Below the pieces are notes generated by a model. It ran no database searches and was not told where the DNA came from. It saw only the letters and a list, made by a program, of their open reading frames with translations. The translations under genes were made by a program, and so were the position numbers. DNA of 64,000 bases from an uncultured Pelagibacteraceae bacterium (GTDB lineage: Bacteria; Pseudomonadota; Alphaproteobacteria; Pelagibacterales; Pelagibacteraceae), in contig CABYUV010000002.1 of NCBI GenBank assembly GCA_902522115.1, positions 95,645-159,644 of the forward strand. Direction: 5' to 3'. Shown here in pieces: positions 58,222-64,000 of the stretch; positions within the stretch are counted from its first letter, which is position 1; each line of letters opens with the position of its first letter.

Positions 58222-59223
58222 ATGTCAGATTTGATAAAAATTGCAGTAGATGCAATGGGCGGTGATGGTTCACCAAAGAAGATAATTGATGGTATTATTT
58301 TAAATCATACTAAAAATAAAAACATTTTTTTCAAAATCTTTGGTGATAAAAATAAGATAGATCCTTTAATTGATGGAAAAGTTTCAAAAGAATTTTTTGA
58401 AATAACTCATACAGAAAAAAAAATTGAAAGCACGGACAGTCCTCTTGAGGGAGCCAAAAGAGGTAAGGATACAAGTATGTGGCTTGCTATACAAAGTGTT
58501 AAAGATAAAAATGCAGATATAGTTATTTCTGCTGGGAACACAGGAGCATTGTTAGTTGTATCGAAATTAAATTTAAAAATGATTGAGAATATTGATAAAC
58601 CAGCCCTGTCTGCACTATGGCCAAACAAAAAAGGTATGAGTGTTGTTTTAGATTTAGGTGCTAATATAGATTGTAGTTCAAAAAATCTTTTAGATTTTTC
58701 AATTATGGGAGCTTCTTTATATACTTCACTATATCCCAAAGATAAACCAAATGTTGCATTATTAAATATTGGTTCAGAAGAATTGAAAGGTAACGAGATA
58801 ATTAAAGAAACTTATCAATTATTGAATGAAAAAAAATCAGATAATTATAATTTTGCAGGATACATCGAGGGAAATCATCTTATGGATGGGCAAGTAAATG
58901 TAATTGTTTCAGATGGTTTTACTGGAAATATTGCTTTAAAAACAGCAGAAGGTACTGCTAATTTTATAACTAGTGAATTAAAAAAAGTAATGACTGGTAC
59001 ATTGATTGGTAAAATTTCATCTTTGTTAAATATATCTAATTTAAAGAAATTTAAGAAAAGACTAGATCCTAGATTATATAACGGGGCTATCTTTATTGGA
59101 TTAGACTCTCCTGTAGTTAAAAGTCATGGTGGAACTGACTATATTGGTTTTTCAAATTCTTTAGATGTTTGTCATAGAATTGTTAAAGGTAATTTGATAG
59201 AAAAGATTAAGCAAAATATTTAA
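58222..59223 (+). CDS. plsX: Phosphate acyltransferase PlsX
   Basis: Makes acyl phosphate from acyl-ACP for PlsY. 333 aa: IAVDAMGGDGSPKKIIDGI, STDSPLEGAKRGKDTSMWLA, VISAGNTGALLVVSKLNL and VSDGFTGNIALKTAEGTANF. The C-terminal GGTDYIGFSNSLDVCH is typical (family GADYLG). fabH normally follows but is absent; ihfA starts two bases later. Confidence 0.97.
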   Translation: MSDLIKIAVDAMGGDGSPKKIIDGIILNHTKNKNIFFKIFGDKNKIDPLIDGKVSKEFFEITHTEKKIESTDSPLEGAKRGKDTSMWLAIQSVKDKNADIVISAGNTGALLVVSKLNLKMIENIDKPALSALWPNKKGMSVVLDLGANIDCSSKNLLDFSIMGASLYTSLYPKDKPNVALLNIGSEELKGNEIIKETYQLLNEKKSDNYNFAGYIEGNHLMDGQVNVIVSDGFTGNIALKTAEGTANFITSELKKVMTGTLIGKISSLLNISNLKKFKKRLDPRLYNGAIFIGLDSPVVKSHGGTDYIGFSNSLDVCHRIVKGNLIEKIKQNI

Positions 59224-59225
59224 AT

Positions 59226-59525
59226 ATGAGAATTAATTTAACTAAAAAAGACTTAGTTAATTTGATTTATATGCAGCTTGGTTTTTCAAAGCAAATATCA
59301 GAAAATTTAATTGAGGATTTCTTATCAACTATTGTCTCTAATATTAAAAATGAAAAAAAGTTAAAATTATCTAAATTTGGTACTTTTACTATAAGACAAA
59401 AAAAATCTAGAATTGGAAGAAACCCTAAAACAAAAGAAACAAAAGTAATTTCAAGCAGAGATGTTGTGTTGTTTAAACCATCTAAGGAATTTAAAGAGTT
59501 TGTCAATTTGAAAAACAATGAATAA
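59226..59525 (+). CDS. ihfA: Integration host factor alpha subunit (HU/IHF family)
   Basis: 99 aa nucleoid protein that bends DNA. TKKDLVNLIYMQLGFSKQIS starts the dimerisation helices; LKLSKFGTFTIRQKKSRIGR and NPKTKETKVISSRDVVLFKP form the beta-arm. Position after plsX and before a MerR gene is the alphaproteobacterial ihfA location; HU cannot be strictly excluded. Confidence 0.92.
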   Translation: MRINLTKKDLVNLIYMQLGFSKQISENLIEDFLSTIVSNIKNEKKLKLSKFGTFTIRQKKSRIGRNPKTKETKVISSRDVVLFKPSKEFKEFVNLKNNE

Positions 59526-59901
59526 ATCAGATACTGCCTATAAAACAATTGGTGAAGTTACAAAAATATTAAATCTTAAATCTAATAAAAAGGGTGTTTT
59601 GCCAACTCATGTTATTAGATTTTGGGAAACCCAATTTAAACAAATTAAACCAAAAATACTTAATTCTAATAGAAGATATTATGATGAAAAAACAATAAAT
59701 CTTCTTAAAAAAGTAAAATTTTTACTCAAAGACCAGGGTATGACAATAAATGGTGTAAAAAAAATATTAAATAATGATGATTCTTTAAAGCTTGACGAAA
59801 TTGCAGATAAATCTATAAGAGCTGAAAATTTGAAAATTAAGTTATTAAATATTTCAAATAAGTTAAAAGAATTAAAATATGGCAAAAAAAACACACGTTA
59901 A
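59518..59901 (+). CDS. MerR family transcriptional regulator
   Basis: 127 aa. Winged helix-turn-helix: YKTIGEVTKILNLKSNKKGV, then HVIRFWETQFKQIKPK and NRRYYDEKTINLLKKVKFLL. A short C-terminal coiled coil follows, with no metal-binding cysteines. The same conserved but uncharacterised regulator follows ihfA across alphaproteobacteria. Overlaps ihfA by eight bases and rpmG by 23. Confidence 0.9.
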   Translation: MNKSDTAYKTIGEVTKILNLKSNKKGVLPTHVIRFWETQFKQIKPKILNSNRRYYDEKTINLLKKVKFLLKDQGMTINGVKKILNNDDSLKLDEIADKSIRAENLKIKLLNISNKLKELKYGKKNTR

Positions 59902-60070
59902 GGTAAGAATGGTTCCAGAGGCAAAACCTGATAGTCCTTATTTCTATTATTTAAAAAAACCTGCTGGAGGGGAAAAAGCTAAAGTTAAGCTTTCAGCAAA
60001 AAAATACAATCCAGATACAAGAAAACATGAAATGTTTGTAGAAAAGAAGCTTCCACCACATAGTAAGTAA
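59879..60070 (+). CDS. rpmG: 50S ribosomal protein L33
   Basis: 63 aa. MAKKTHVKVRMVPEAKPDSP and KYNPDTRKHEMFVEKKLP match L33 of the cysteine-free (zinc-independent) type; the usual ending is EKKLK. It starts 23 bases inside the MerR gene and ends next to the convergent chorismate mutase gene. Confidence 0.9.
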   Translation: MAKKTHVKVRMVPEAKPDSPYFYYLKKPAGGEKAKVKLSAKKYNPDTRKHEMFVEKKLPPHSK

Positions 60071-60361
60071 TTACTTTTTTTTAAAATTTCTCTTTTCAAA
60101 ATCTATATAAGATAAAATCATATTTCTCCATATACGATTAGTTATTTTTGGATCAATCTTAAGTTTTTTAGATTTTGAGTGAATTTTCTTAAGAATAATA
60201 TTAATACGCTTTTTATCTACTATTTCTTTTTTATATTCTTTAAGATTTAAAACTTTTTTTACAAGATTTGTTCTATATTTAATTAAAGATAATAATTTAT
60301 TGTCTAGTTTATCTAATTTAGATCTTATTATTTCTAATTTTTTTTTGTTTTTAGGCGACAT
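60071..60361 (-). CDS. Chorismate mutase type II (AroQ fold)
   Basis: 96 aa, all helical. LEIIRSKLDKLDNKLLSLIK, YRTNLVKKVLNLKEYKKEIV and DKKRINIILKKI follow the AroQ pattern of R, D/LL, R, K and DxxR positions, converting chorismate to prephenate for phenylalanine and tyrosine. The sequence is very lysine-rich and divergent, so catalytic competence rests on pattern only. Divergent from ctaA with a 43-base gap. Confidence 0.8.
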   Translation of the reverse strand: MSPKNKKKLEIIRSKLDKLDNKLLSLIKYRTNLVKKVLNLKEYKKEIVDKKRINIILKKIHSKSKKLKIDPKITNRIWRNMILSYIDFEKRNFKKK

Positions 60362-60404
60362 TTATTTTATTGGTTTAATTAATAATTATTATATTTATCT
60401 AATC

Positions 60405-61430
60405 ATGTACAGTCAGAATTATTCTTTAAATTCTCAATTAAAAATTTGGATGATCTCTTTATTATTAATGATCATGCTTATAATTTTAGTAGGTGGCCTA
60501 ACCAGATTAACTGACTCTGGCCTATCTATTACTACTTGGGAGCTTTTAGTTGGTACATTGCCTCCTTTAACAAGTGATAAATGGATAGAATATTTTGATC
60601 TCTATAAAACAATACCTGAATTTAAAGAGCAAAATTTCAATATGACTTTAAATGAATTTAAAATAATTTTTTGGTGGGAATGGGCACATCGTCAATTGGG
60701 GAGATTAATTGGTCTAACTGTTCTTTTGCCAATGATTTATTTTGCAATTAAAAATGGTTTTTGGATTTTAAGAGAATATTCAATTATTTTTTTCTTAGTG
60801 TGTTTTCAAGGATTTATTGGATGGTACATGGTTTCAAGTGGTTTAGTTGATAGAGTTGATGTTAGTCATTATAGATTATCACTACATTTATTTCTTGCTT
60901 TTATTATTTTATCTTTAGTTTTCTGGAAGTTTTTAAAACTAACAAATATTAGAATTAATCAAATTAATATTAAATTAAACTTAATTAAATTCTTTCTTTT
61001 ATTATTATTTTTACAATTAATAATTGGAGCATTTGTCTCTGGTATGGATGCAGGAAAAATTTATAATACATGGCCTTTAATGGGTTCATCATACTTTCCT
61101 GATGACAGTATGATCAGTGATTTTTTTAGTTTCAAAGTATTTGATGATCAATCACTTGTTCAATTTATTCACAGAAATTTAGCTTATTTAATTGTCATAA
61201 TATATCTTTATATGCTTTATTTTGTTTTAAAAAATGGAAATATTAATTTGAAAATTCCAATTTTTATTATTGGAATTAGTTTATTTTTTCAAATTTTTTT
61301 AGGAGTTCTTACTATTTTATCTGGAGTAAAAATGCTCTATGCATCTCTACACCAGATAAATTCTATTATAATAATACTTTCAACTTTATATTTTCTTTAT
61401 ATCGTAAAATATAAAGAAACTATTTATTAG
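60405..61430 (+). CDS. ctaA: Haem A synthase
   Basis: Oxidises haem O to haem A for cytochrome c oxidase. About eight membrane helices, 341 aa. The haem-ligand motifs are WEWAHRQLGRLIGL and VDVSHYRLSLHLFLAF in the first half, and VQFIHRNLAYLIVI and LYASLHQINSIIII in the second. The start at MYSQNYSLN avoids an upstream extension antisense to the chorismate mutase gene. The oxidase subunits are not in this window. Confidence 0.94.
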   Translation: MYSQNYSLNSQLKIWMISLLLMIMLIILVGGLTRLTDSGLSITTWELLVGTLPPLTSDKWIEYFDLYKTIPEFKEQNFNMTLNEFKIIFWWEWAHRQLGRLIGLTVLLPMIYFAIKNGFWILREYSIIFFLVCFQGFIGWYMVSSGLVDRVDVSHYRLSLHLFLAFIILSLVFWKFLKLTNIRINQINIKLNLIKFFLLLLFLQLIIGAFVSGMDAGKIYNTWPLMGSSYFPDDSMISDFFSFKVFDDQSLVQFIHRNLAYLIVIIYLYMLYFVLKNGNINLKIPIFIIGISLFFQIFLGVLTILSGVKMLYASLHQINSIIIILSTLYFLYIVKYKETIY

Positions 61431-61459
61431 TTTTTATTTGTGGACATTAAAACCTCAAA

Positions 61460-62788
61460 TTAGCTTACAGCTTTTAAATTGCCCTTTGATGATTTATTCA
61501 ATGCTTGATCTAGATCCTCAATTATATCATCAATGTGTTCAATGCCGATACAAAGTCTTACATAACTTTGGGTAACACCTGATGCTGCTAGTTCTTTTTC
61601 ATTTAATTGACTATGAGTTGTACTTGCTGGGTGTATTGCTAAACTTCTAGCATCTCCAATATTAGCAACGTGATAGAACATCTTTAAAGACTCGATAAAT
61701 TTTTTACCAGCTTCAATACCACCTTTAAGTTCAATACCAATCATTGGTCCATTTCCACCTTTAAGATATTTTTTTGCTCTATCAGCAATAGGTTTATCAT
61801 GTTCGGTAGAATAAATAACATTTGTAACTTCTTTATGTTTTTTTAGAAAATCAACTACATATTCAGCATTAGAACAATGTTGTTTCATTCTTAAAGCAAC
61901 AGTTTCAAGTCCTTGAATTATTGCAAAAGCATTATCTGGAGCCAGAGCTGATCCCAAATCTCTTAATAAACAAACTCTTGCCCTAACTGCAAATGGTACA
62001 TTGGCACCAGTTAGTTCTGGTACAGCCTTTCCCCAAATTACACCACCATAACTATTATCAGGTTCGTTAAATAAAGGTTGTCTTTTGGGATCTGCGGTCC
62101 AATCAAAGTTACCACTATCAACTATACTTCCTGCAACCGCTGTACCATGACCACCTATATATTTTGTAAGTGAGTGAATTACTACTGCAGCTCCATGTTC
62201 AATCGGTCTGCATATTACTGGTGCAGCTGTGTTATCCATTATTAGTGGAATATTATATTTTCTTCCAATGTCAGAAACTTCCTTTATTGGAAACACCCTT
62301 AAATATGGATTTGGTAAGGTTTCACCGTAAAAAGCTCTAGTTTTATCATCTATTAACTTTTCAAAATTTTCAGGATTACTTGGATCTGCATATCTTATCT
62401 CTATCCCAAGTTTGCTAAGTGTATGTGTGAATAAAGATACTGTACCACCATAAAGATCAGTTGAACTTACTATATTATCACCAGCCTGAGCTACATTTAA
62501 TACAGCAAACGTTGATGCAGTTTGACCTGAAGATACAGTTACGCATGATAGACCTCCTTCAAGAGCGGCGACTCTTTTTTCCAGGACATCATTTGTTGGG
62601 TTCATTATTCGAGTGTAGATGTTGCCAAATTCTTTAAGAGCGAAAAGGTTAGCAGCGTGCTCTGTATTGTTAAATTGGTACGATGTTGTTCTATAAATTG
62701 GAACAGCTACTGCGTTCGTCGCTGGATCACTCCTATAGTCACCACCATGTATGGCAATAGTTTCAGGGTTATTTCTTTTTTTAGTCAT
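61460..62788 (-). CDS. metY: O-acetylhomoserine sulfhydrylase
   Basis: PLP enzyme making homocysteine from O-acetyl- (or O-succinyl-) homoserine and sulfide, in methionine synthesis. 442 aa: IYRTTSYQFNNTEHAANLFA, YTRIMNPTNDVLEKRVAALE, and the PLP lysine in VVIHSLTKYIGGHGTAVAGS. It has a strong AGGAG ribosome binding site that is part of a SAM-V riboswitch, itself preceded by SAM-II, so it should be shut off by S-adenosylmethionine. Confidence 0.95.
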   Translation of the reverse strand: MTKKRNNPETIAIHGGDYRSDPATNAVAVPIYRTTSYQFNNTEHAANLFALKEFGNIYTRIMNPTNDVLEKRVAALEGGLSCVTVSSGQTASTFAVLNVAQAGDNIVSSTDLYGGTVSLFTHTLSKLGIEIRYADPSNPENFEKLIDDKTRAFYGETLPNPYLRVFPIKEVSDIGRKYNIPLIMDNTAAPVICRPIEHGAAVVIHSLTKYIGGHGTAVAGSIVDSGNFDWTADPKRQPLFNEPDNSYGGVIWGKAVPELTGANVPFAVRARVCLLRDLGSALAPDNAFAIIQGLETVALRMKQHCSNAEYVVDFLKKHKEVTNVIYSTEHDKPIADRAKKYLKGGNGPMIGIELKGGIEAGKKFIESLKMFYHVANIGDARSLAIHPASTTHSQLNEKELAASGVTQSYVRLCIGIEHIDDIIEDLDQALNKSSKGNLKAVS

Positions 62789-62792
62789 TTTA

Positions 62793-62849
62793 CTCCTTTT
62801 TTAGTGCTTCAACATTATGTTAGGCGCACAATACAGTTCAAATGCCTAC
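62793..62849 (-). promoter_or_regulatory. SAM-V riboswitch in the metY leader
   Basis: On the transcript, a five-pair stem TAGGC/GCCTA (62844-62848 with 62821-62825) encloses the conserved core GGCATTTGAACTGTATTG. GTGC (62826-62829) pairs with downstream GCAC (62804-62807) as a pseudoknot that runs into CTAAAAAAGGAG. The AGGAG is the metY ribosome binding site, four bases before ATG, so ligand binding should hide it. Core sequence and layout match the SAM-V class. Confidence 0.85.
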
Positions 62850-62872
62850 CGATTTTATTAATTTTGTGAATT

Positions 62873-62917
62873 TTCCTTTTTAGCAGTTATAAGCCCGCAA
62901 TAGGATCAAATCGGCAA
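62873..62917 (-). promoter_or_regulatory. SAM-II riboswitch upstream of SAM-V
   Basis: Reading the transcript, GCC (62913-62915) pairs with GGC (62893-62895) around the loop GATTTGATCCTATTGCG, followed by ACTGCTAAAAAGGA. TCC in the loop (62903-62905) pairs with GGA (62874-62876), the SAM-II pseudoknot. The GATTT...TATTGC...GCTAAAAAGG string is the SAM-II ligand core. No start codon or U-rich terminator follows within the linker. Confidence 0.75.
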
Positions 62918-62929
62918 ATATTTTCTAAC

Positions 62930-62935
62930 ATATTA
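62930..62935 (-). promoter_or_regulatory. Possible -10 element of metY
   Basis: TAATAT on the minus strand would place the transcript start near 62923, a few bases before the SAM-II aptamer. I see no convincing -35 box, so this is only positional support. Confidence 0.3.
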
Positions 62936-62962
62936 GCTACATATATCAAGCTAAATATAAAA

Positions 62963-62990
62963 TTGACTTTGTAATTATTAATAGTATTAA
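62963..62990 (+). promoter_or_regulatory. Promoter of rplM-rpsI, likely leaderless
   Basis: TTGACT at 62963-62968 and TATTAA at 62985-62990 have a 16-base spacer. The predicted start is near 62997, four bases or less before the rplM ATG at 63001, and no ribosome binding site is present. Confidence 0.65.
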
Positions 62991-63000
62991 TCCTCGCACA

Positions 63001-63459
63001 ATGACAAAATTTACTAAAAAAGGCCAATTAAATTCATCATGGTATGAAATAGACGCGAAGAATGCAGTAGTTGGAAGATTAGCAACTGTTGTTTCCAATA
63101 TCATAAGAGGCAAAAATAAAACTACATACACTCCTCATATGGATGATGGTGACTTTGTTGTTGTTAAAAATATTGAACAAGCAAAATTTACTGGAAAAAA
63201 ATTTCAAGATAAAAAATATTACAGACACACTGGTCATCCAGGTGGAATTAAAGTTACAACACCTGAGAAACTTCATGAAAAAAAACCTGGAGAAACTTTA
63301 AAAATGGCAGTTAAAAGAATGTTGCCTGGTGGAGTATTGGGGAGAAAACAATTAACAAAATTAAAAATTTATGCAGGAAATGAACATCCACATTCAGCAC
63401 AAAATCCGACTGTAATAGACTTAGTTAAATTAAACAGAAAAAATATAGCTAGAAACTAA
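63001..63459 (+). CDS. rplM: 50S ribosomal protein L13
   Basis: 152 aa early 50S assembly protein. SSWYEIDAKNAVVGRLATVV near the N terminus, TYTPHMDDGDFVVVKN, KKYYRHTGHPGGIK and the C-terminal AVKRMLPGGVLGRKQLTKLK are diagnostic. The start matches the usual family start, which supports the leaderless reading of its promoter. One base separates it from rpsI. Confidence 0.98.
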   Translation: MTKFTKKGQLNSSWYEIDAKNAVVGRLATVVSNIIRGKNKTTYTPHMDDGDFVVVKNIEQAKFTGKKFQDKKYYRHTGHPGGIKVTTPEKLHEKKPGETLKMAVKRMLPGGVLGRKQLTKLKIYAGNEHPHSAQNPTVIDLVKLNRKNIARN

Positions 63460-63460
63460 T

Positions 63461-63898
63461 ATGGAAAATACTCAATCAGCATCAAAATCTCCAAAATTAA
63501 AATTAGATTTTAAAGATAGTAAATACGCTACTGGTAGAAGAAAAACTTCGATCGCAAAAGTTTGGTTAAAAAAAGGTTCTGGCAAAATTTATGTAAATGG
63601 TAAATTATTTAGTGATTATTTTGCTGACGAAACTCATAAAATGCAAATTACAAGACCCTTTGAGATAATTAATCAGGCTACTGATTATGATGTAAGATGC
63701 AGTGTAAAAGGAGGAGGACCTACAGGCCAAGCAGGGGCTATGGTTCATGGTATTTCAAAAGCTTTAGTATTATTTGATCAAAATCTAAAAGCTACCTTAA
63801 AAACAGAGAAACTTACTACTAGAGATTCAAGAGCAGTTGAAAGAAAAAAACCTGGTAGAAGAAAAGCTAGAAGAAGCTTCCAATTCTCTAAAAGATAA
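63461..63898 (+). CDS. rpsI: 30S ribosomal protein S9
   Basis: 145 aa; its C-terminal tail reaches the P-site tRNA. YATGRRKTSIAKVWLKKGSG, GGGPTGQAGAMVHGISKAL and the ending RKKPGRRKARRSFQFSKR are characteristic. An N-terminal Ser/Lys stretch of about 20 residues precedes the core. Followed by a T-rich stretch and argC. Confidence 0.98.
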   Translation: MENTQSASKSPKLKLDFKDSKYATGRRKTSIAKVWLKKGSGKIYVNGKLFSDYFADETHKMQITRPFEIINQATDYDVRCSVKGGGPTGQAGAMVHGISKALVLFDQNLKATLKTEKLTTRDSRAVERKKPGRRKARRSFQFSKR

Positions 63899-63920
63899 TT
63901 TTTTTTTAATTTTTAACTGT

Positions 63921-63926
63921 TATAAT
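63921..63926 (+). promoter_or_regulatory. -10 element of argC
   Basis: A perfect TATAAT five bases before the argC ATG at 63932. The predicted start would coincide with the initiation codon, so argC mRNA from this site would be leaderless. No good -35 box is visible in the T-rich spacer after rpsI. Confidence 0.5.
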
Positions 63927-63931
63927 AAAAA

Positions 63932-64000
63932 ATGCCTAAGCTTAAAGCATTAGTTGCTGGATCAACTGGATATATTGGTGTTCAATTAATTAAATTATTA
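63932..64000 (+). CDS. argC: N-acetyl-gamma-glutamyl-phosphate reductase (3' truncated by window end)
   Basis: Only 23 codons: MPKLKALVAGSTGYIGVQLI begins the protein, with a GxTGYxGxxL nucleotide-binding motif as in ArgC, which reduces N-acetylglutamyl phosphate in arginine synthesis. The rplM-rpsI-argC order is common in alphaproteobacteria and supports the call; other Rossmann-fold enzymes start similarly. Confidence 0.65.
   Translation, partial: MPKLKALVAGSTGYIGVQLIKLL

Noticed and set aside
58407..58739. A 110-codon minus-strand frame inside plsX
   Set aside because: Shadow of plsX with no start signal or homology.
62811..62821. AACATTATGTT hairpin before metY as a terminator
   Set aside because: Short stem without a following U-run on the metY transcript; it fits as a peripheral helix of the SAM-V aptamer.
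62826..62842. A possible TTG-initiated mini reading frame inside the SAM-V aptamer
   Set aside because: The only purine-rich site lies too far upstream and the bases are explained by the conserved aptamer core.
1..64000. CRISPR arrays, insertion sequences, prophage or defence islands
   Set aside because: No repeat-spacer pattern, transposase, integrase or phage structural genes were seen; every sizeable stretch is explained by core genes.

Overview
The window looks like a piece of a SAR11 (Candidatus Pelagibacter-type, Alphaproteobacteria) chromosome. It is very AT-rich and almost fully coding: no gene-free stretch exceeds about 212 bases, and many neighbours overlap. Gene orders are alphaproteobacterial (rel-pyrE-pdxJ-acpS-lepB-rnc-recO; glyA-nrdR-ribD-ribE-ribB-ribH-nusB-thiL; ruvX-pyrB-pyrC'-plsY-topA). 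A paired SAM-II/SAM-V riboswitch leader precedes metY; SAM-V was first described from this lineage. I see no insertion sequences, prophage, CRISPR or other recent foreign DNA.

Layout. (1) 1-13.3 kb: the S10-spc-alpha ribosomal supercluster from a truncated rplC to rplQ, with secY, adk and rpoA, then an RluC-type pseudouridine synthase. rpmD (L30) is missing between rpsE and rplO. (2) 13.2-18.3 kb: lipB, a MgtE magnesium channel, panC, and galU-ugd, which make UDP-glucose and UDP-glucuronate. (3) 18.3-24.9 kb, minus strand: a RidA-like protein, a small lysine-rich exported protein, topA, plsY, a zinc-site-less dihydroorotase homologue, pyrB and ruvX. (4) 25-31.6 kb, plus strand: gatCAB, an O-methyltransferase, trhO, a MATE exporter and a staphylococcal-nuclease-like protein. 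(5) 31.6-39.1 kb: the four-subunit sarcosine oxidase operon soxBDAG (minus), tRNA-Ser(GCU), and a lytic transglycosylase (minus). (6) 39.1-46.5 kb: dapA, smpB, folK, a compact ppGpp synthetase/hydrolase, pyrE, pdxJ, acpS, lepB, rnc, recO. (7) 46.5-54.9 kb: hemB (minus), an unassigned 2-oxoglutarate-oxygenase-like protein, rpiB, glyA, nrdR, the riboflavin operon, nusB and thiL. (8) 55-60 kb: a proton-pumping pyrophosphatase, bamE (minus), a cytochrome bc1 assembly chaperone, rpmF, plsX, ihfA, a MerR regulator, rpmG. (9) 60-64 kb: chorismate mutase (minus), ctaA, metY (minus) with the tandem SAM riboswitch, then divergent rplM-rpsI and the start of argC.

Functionally this is a core-metabolism and translation window. 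The accessory-looking parts are one-carbon and sulfur metabolism: sarcosine oxidase and glyA feed the folate one-carbon pool, and SAM-controlled metY makes homocysteine. Several conserved clusters have lost a usual member (rpmD, era, fabH, probably dprA), and two enzyme homologues have lost their catalytic metal site (PyrC', the GTP cyclohydrolase II half of RibBA). Several genes (rplM, argC, the bc1 chaperone) have a -10 element so close to the start codon that their mRNAs are probably leaderless. I found no clearly undescribed multi-gene system. The best second looks are the metY tandem riboswitch, the overlapping divergent starts of bamE and the bc1 chaperone gene, and the 47.5 kb oxygenase-like protein.
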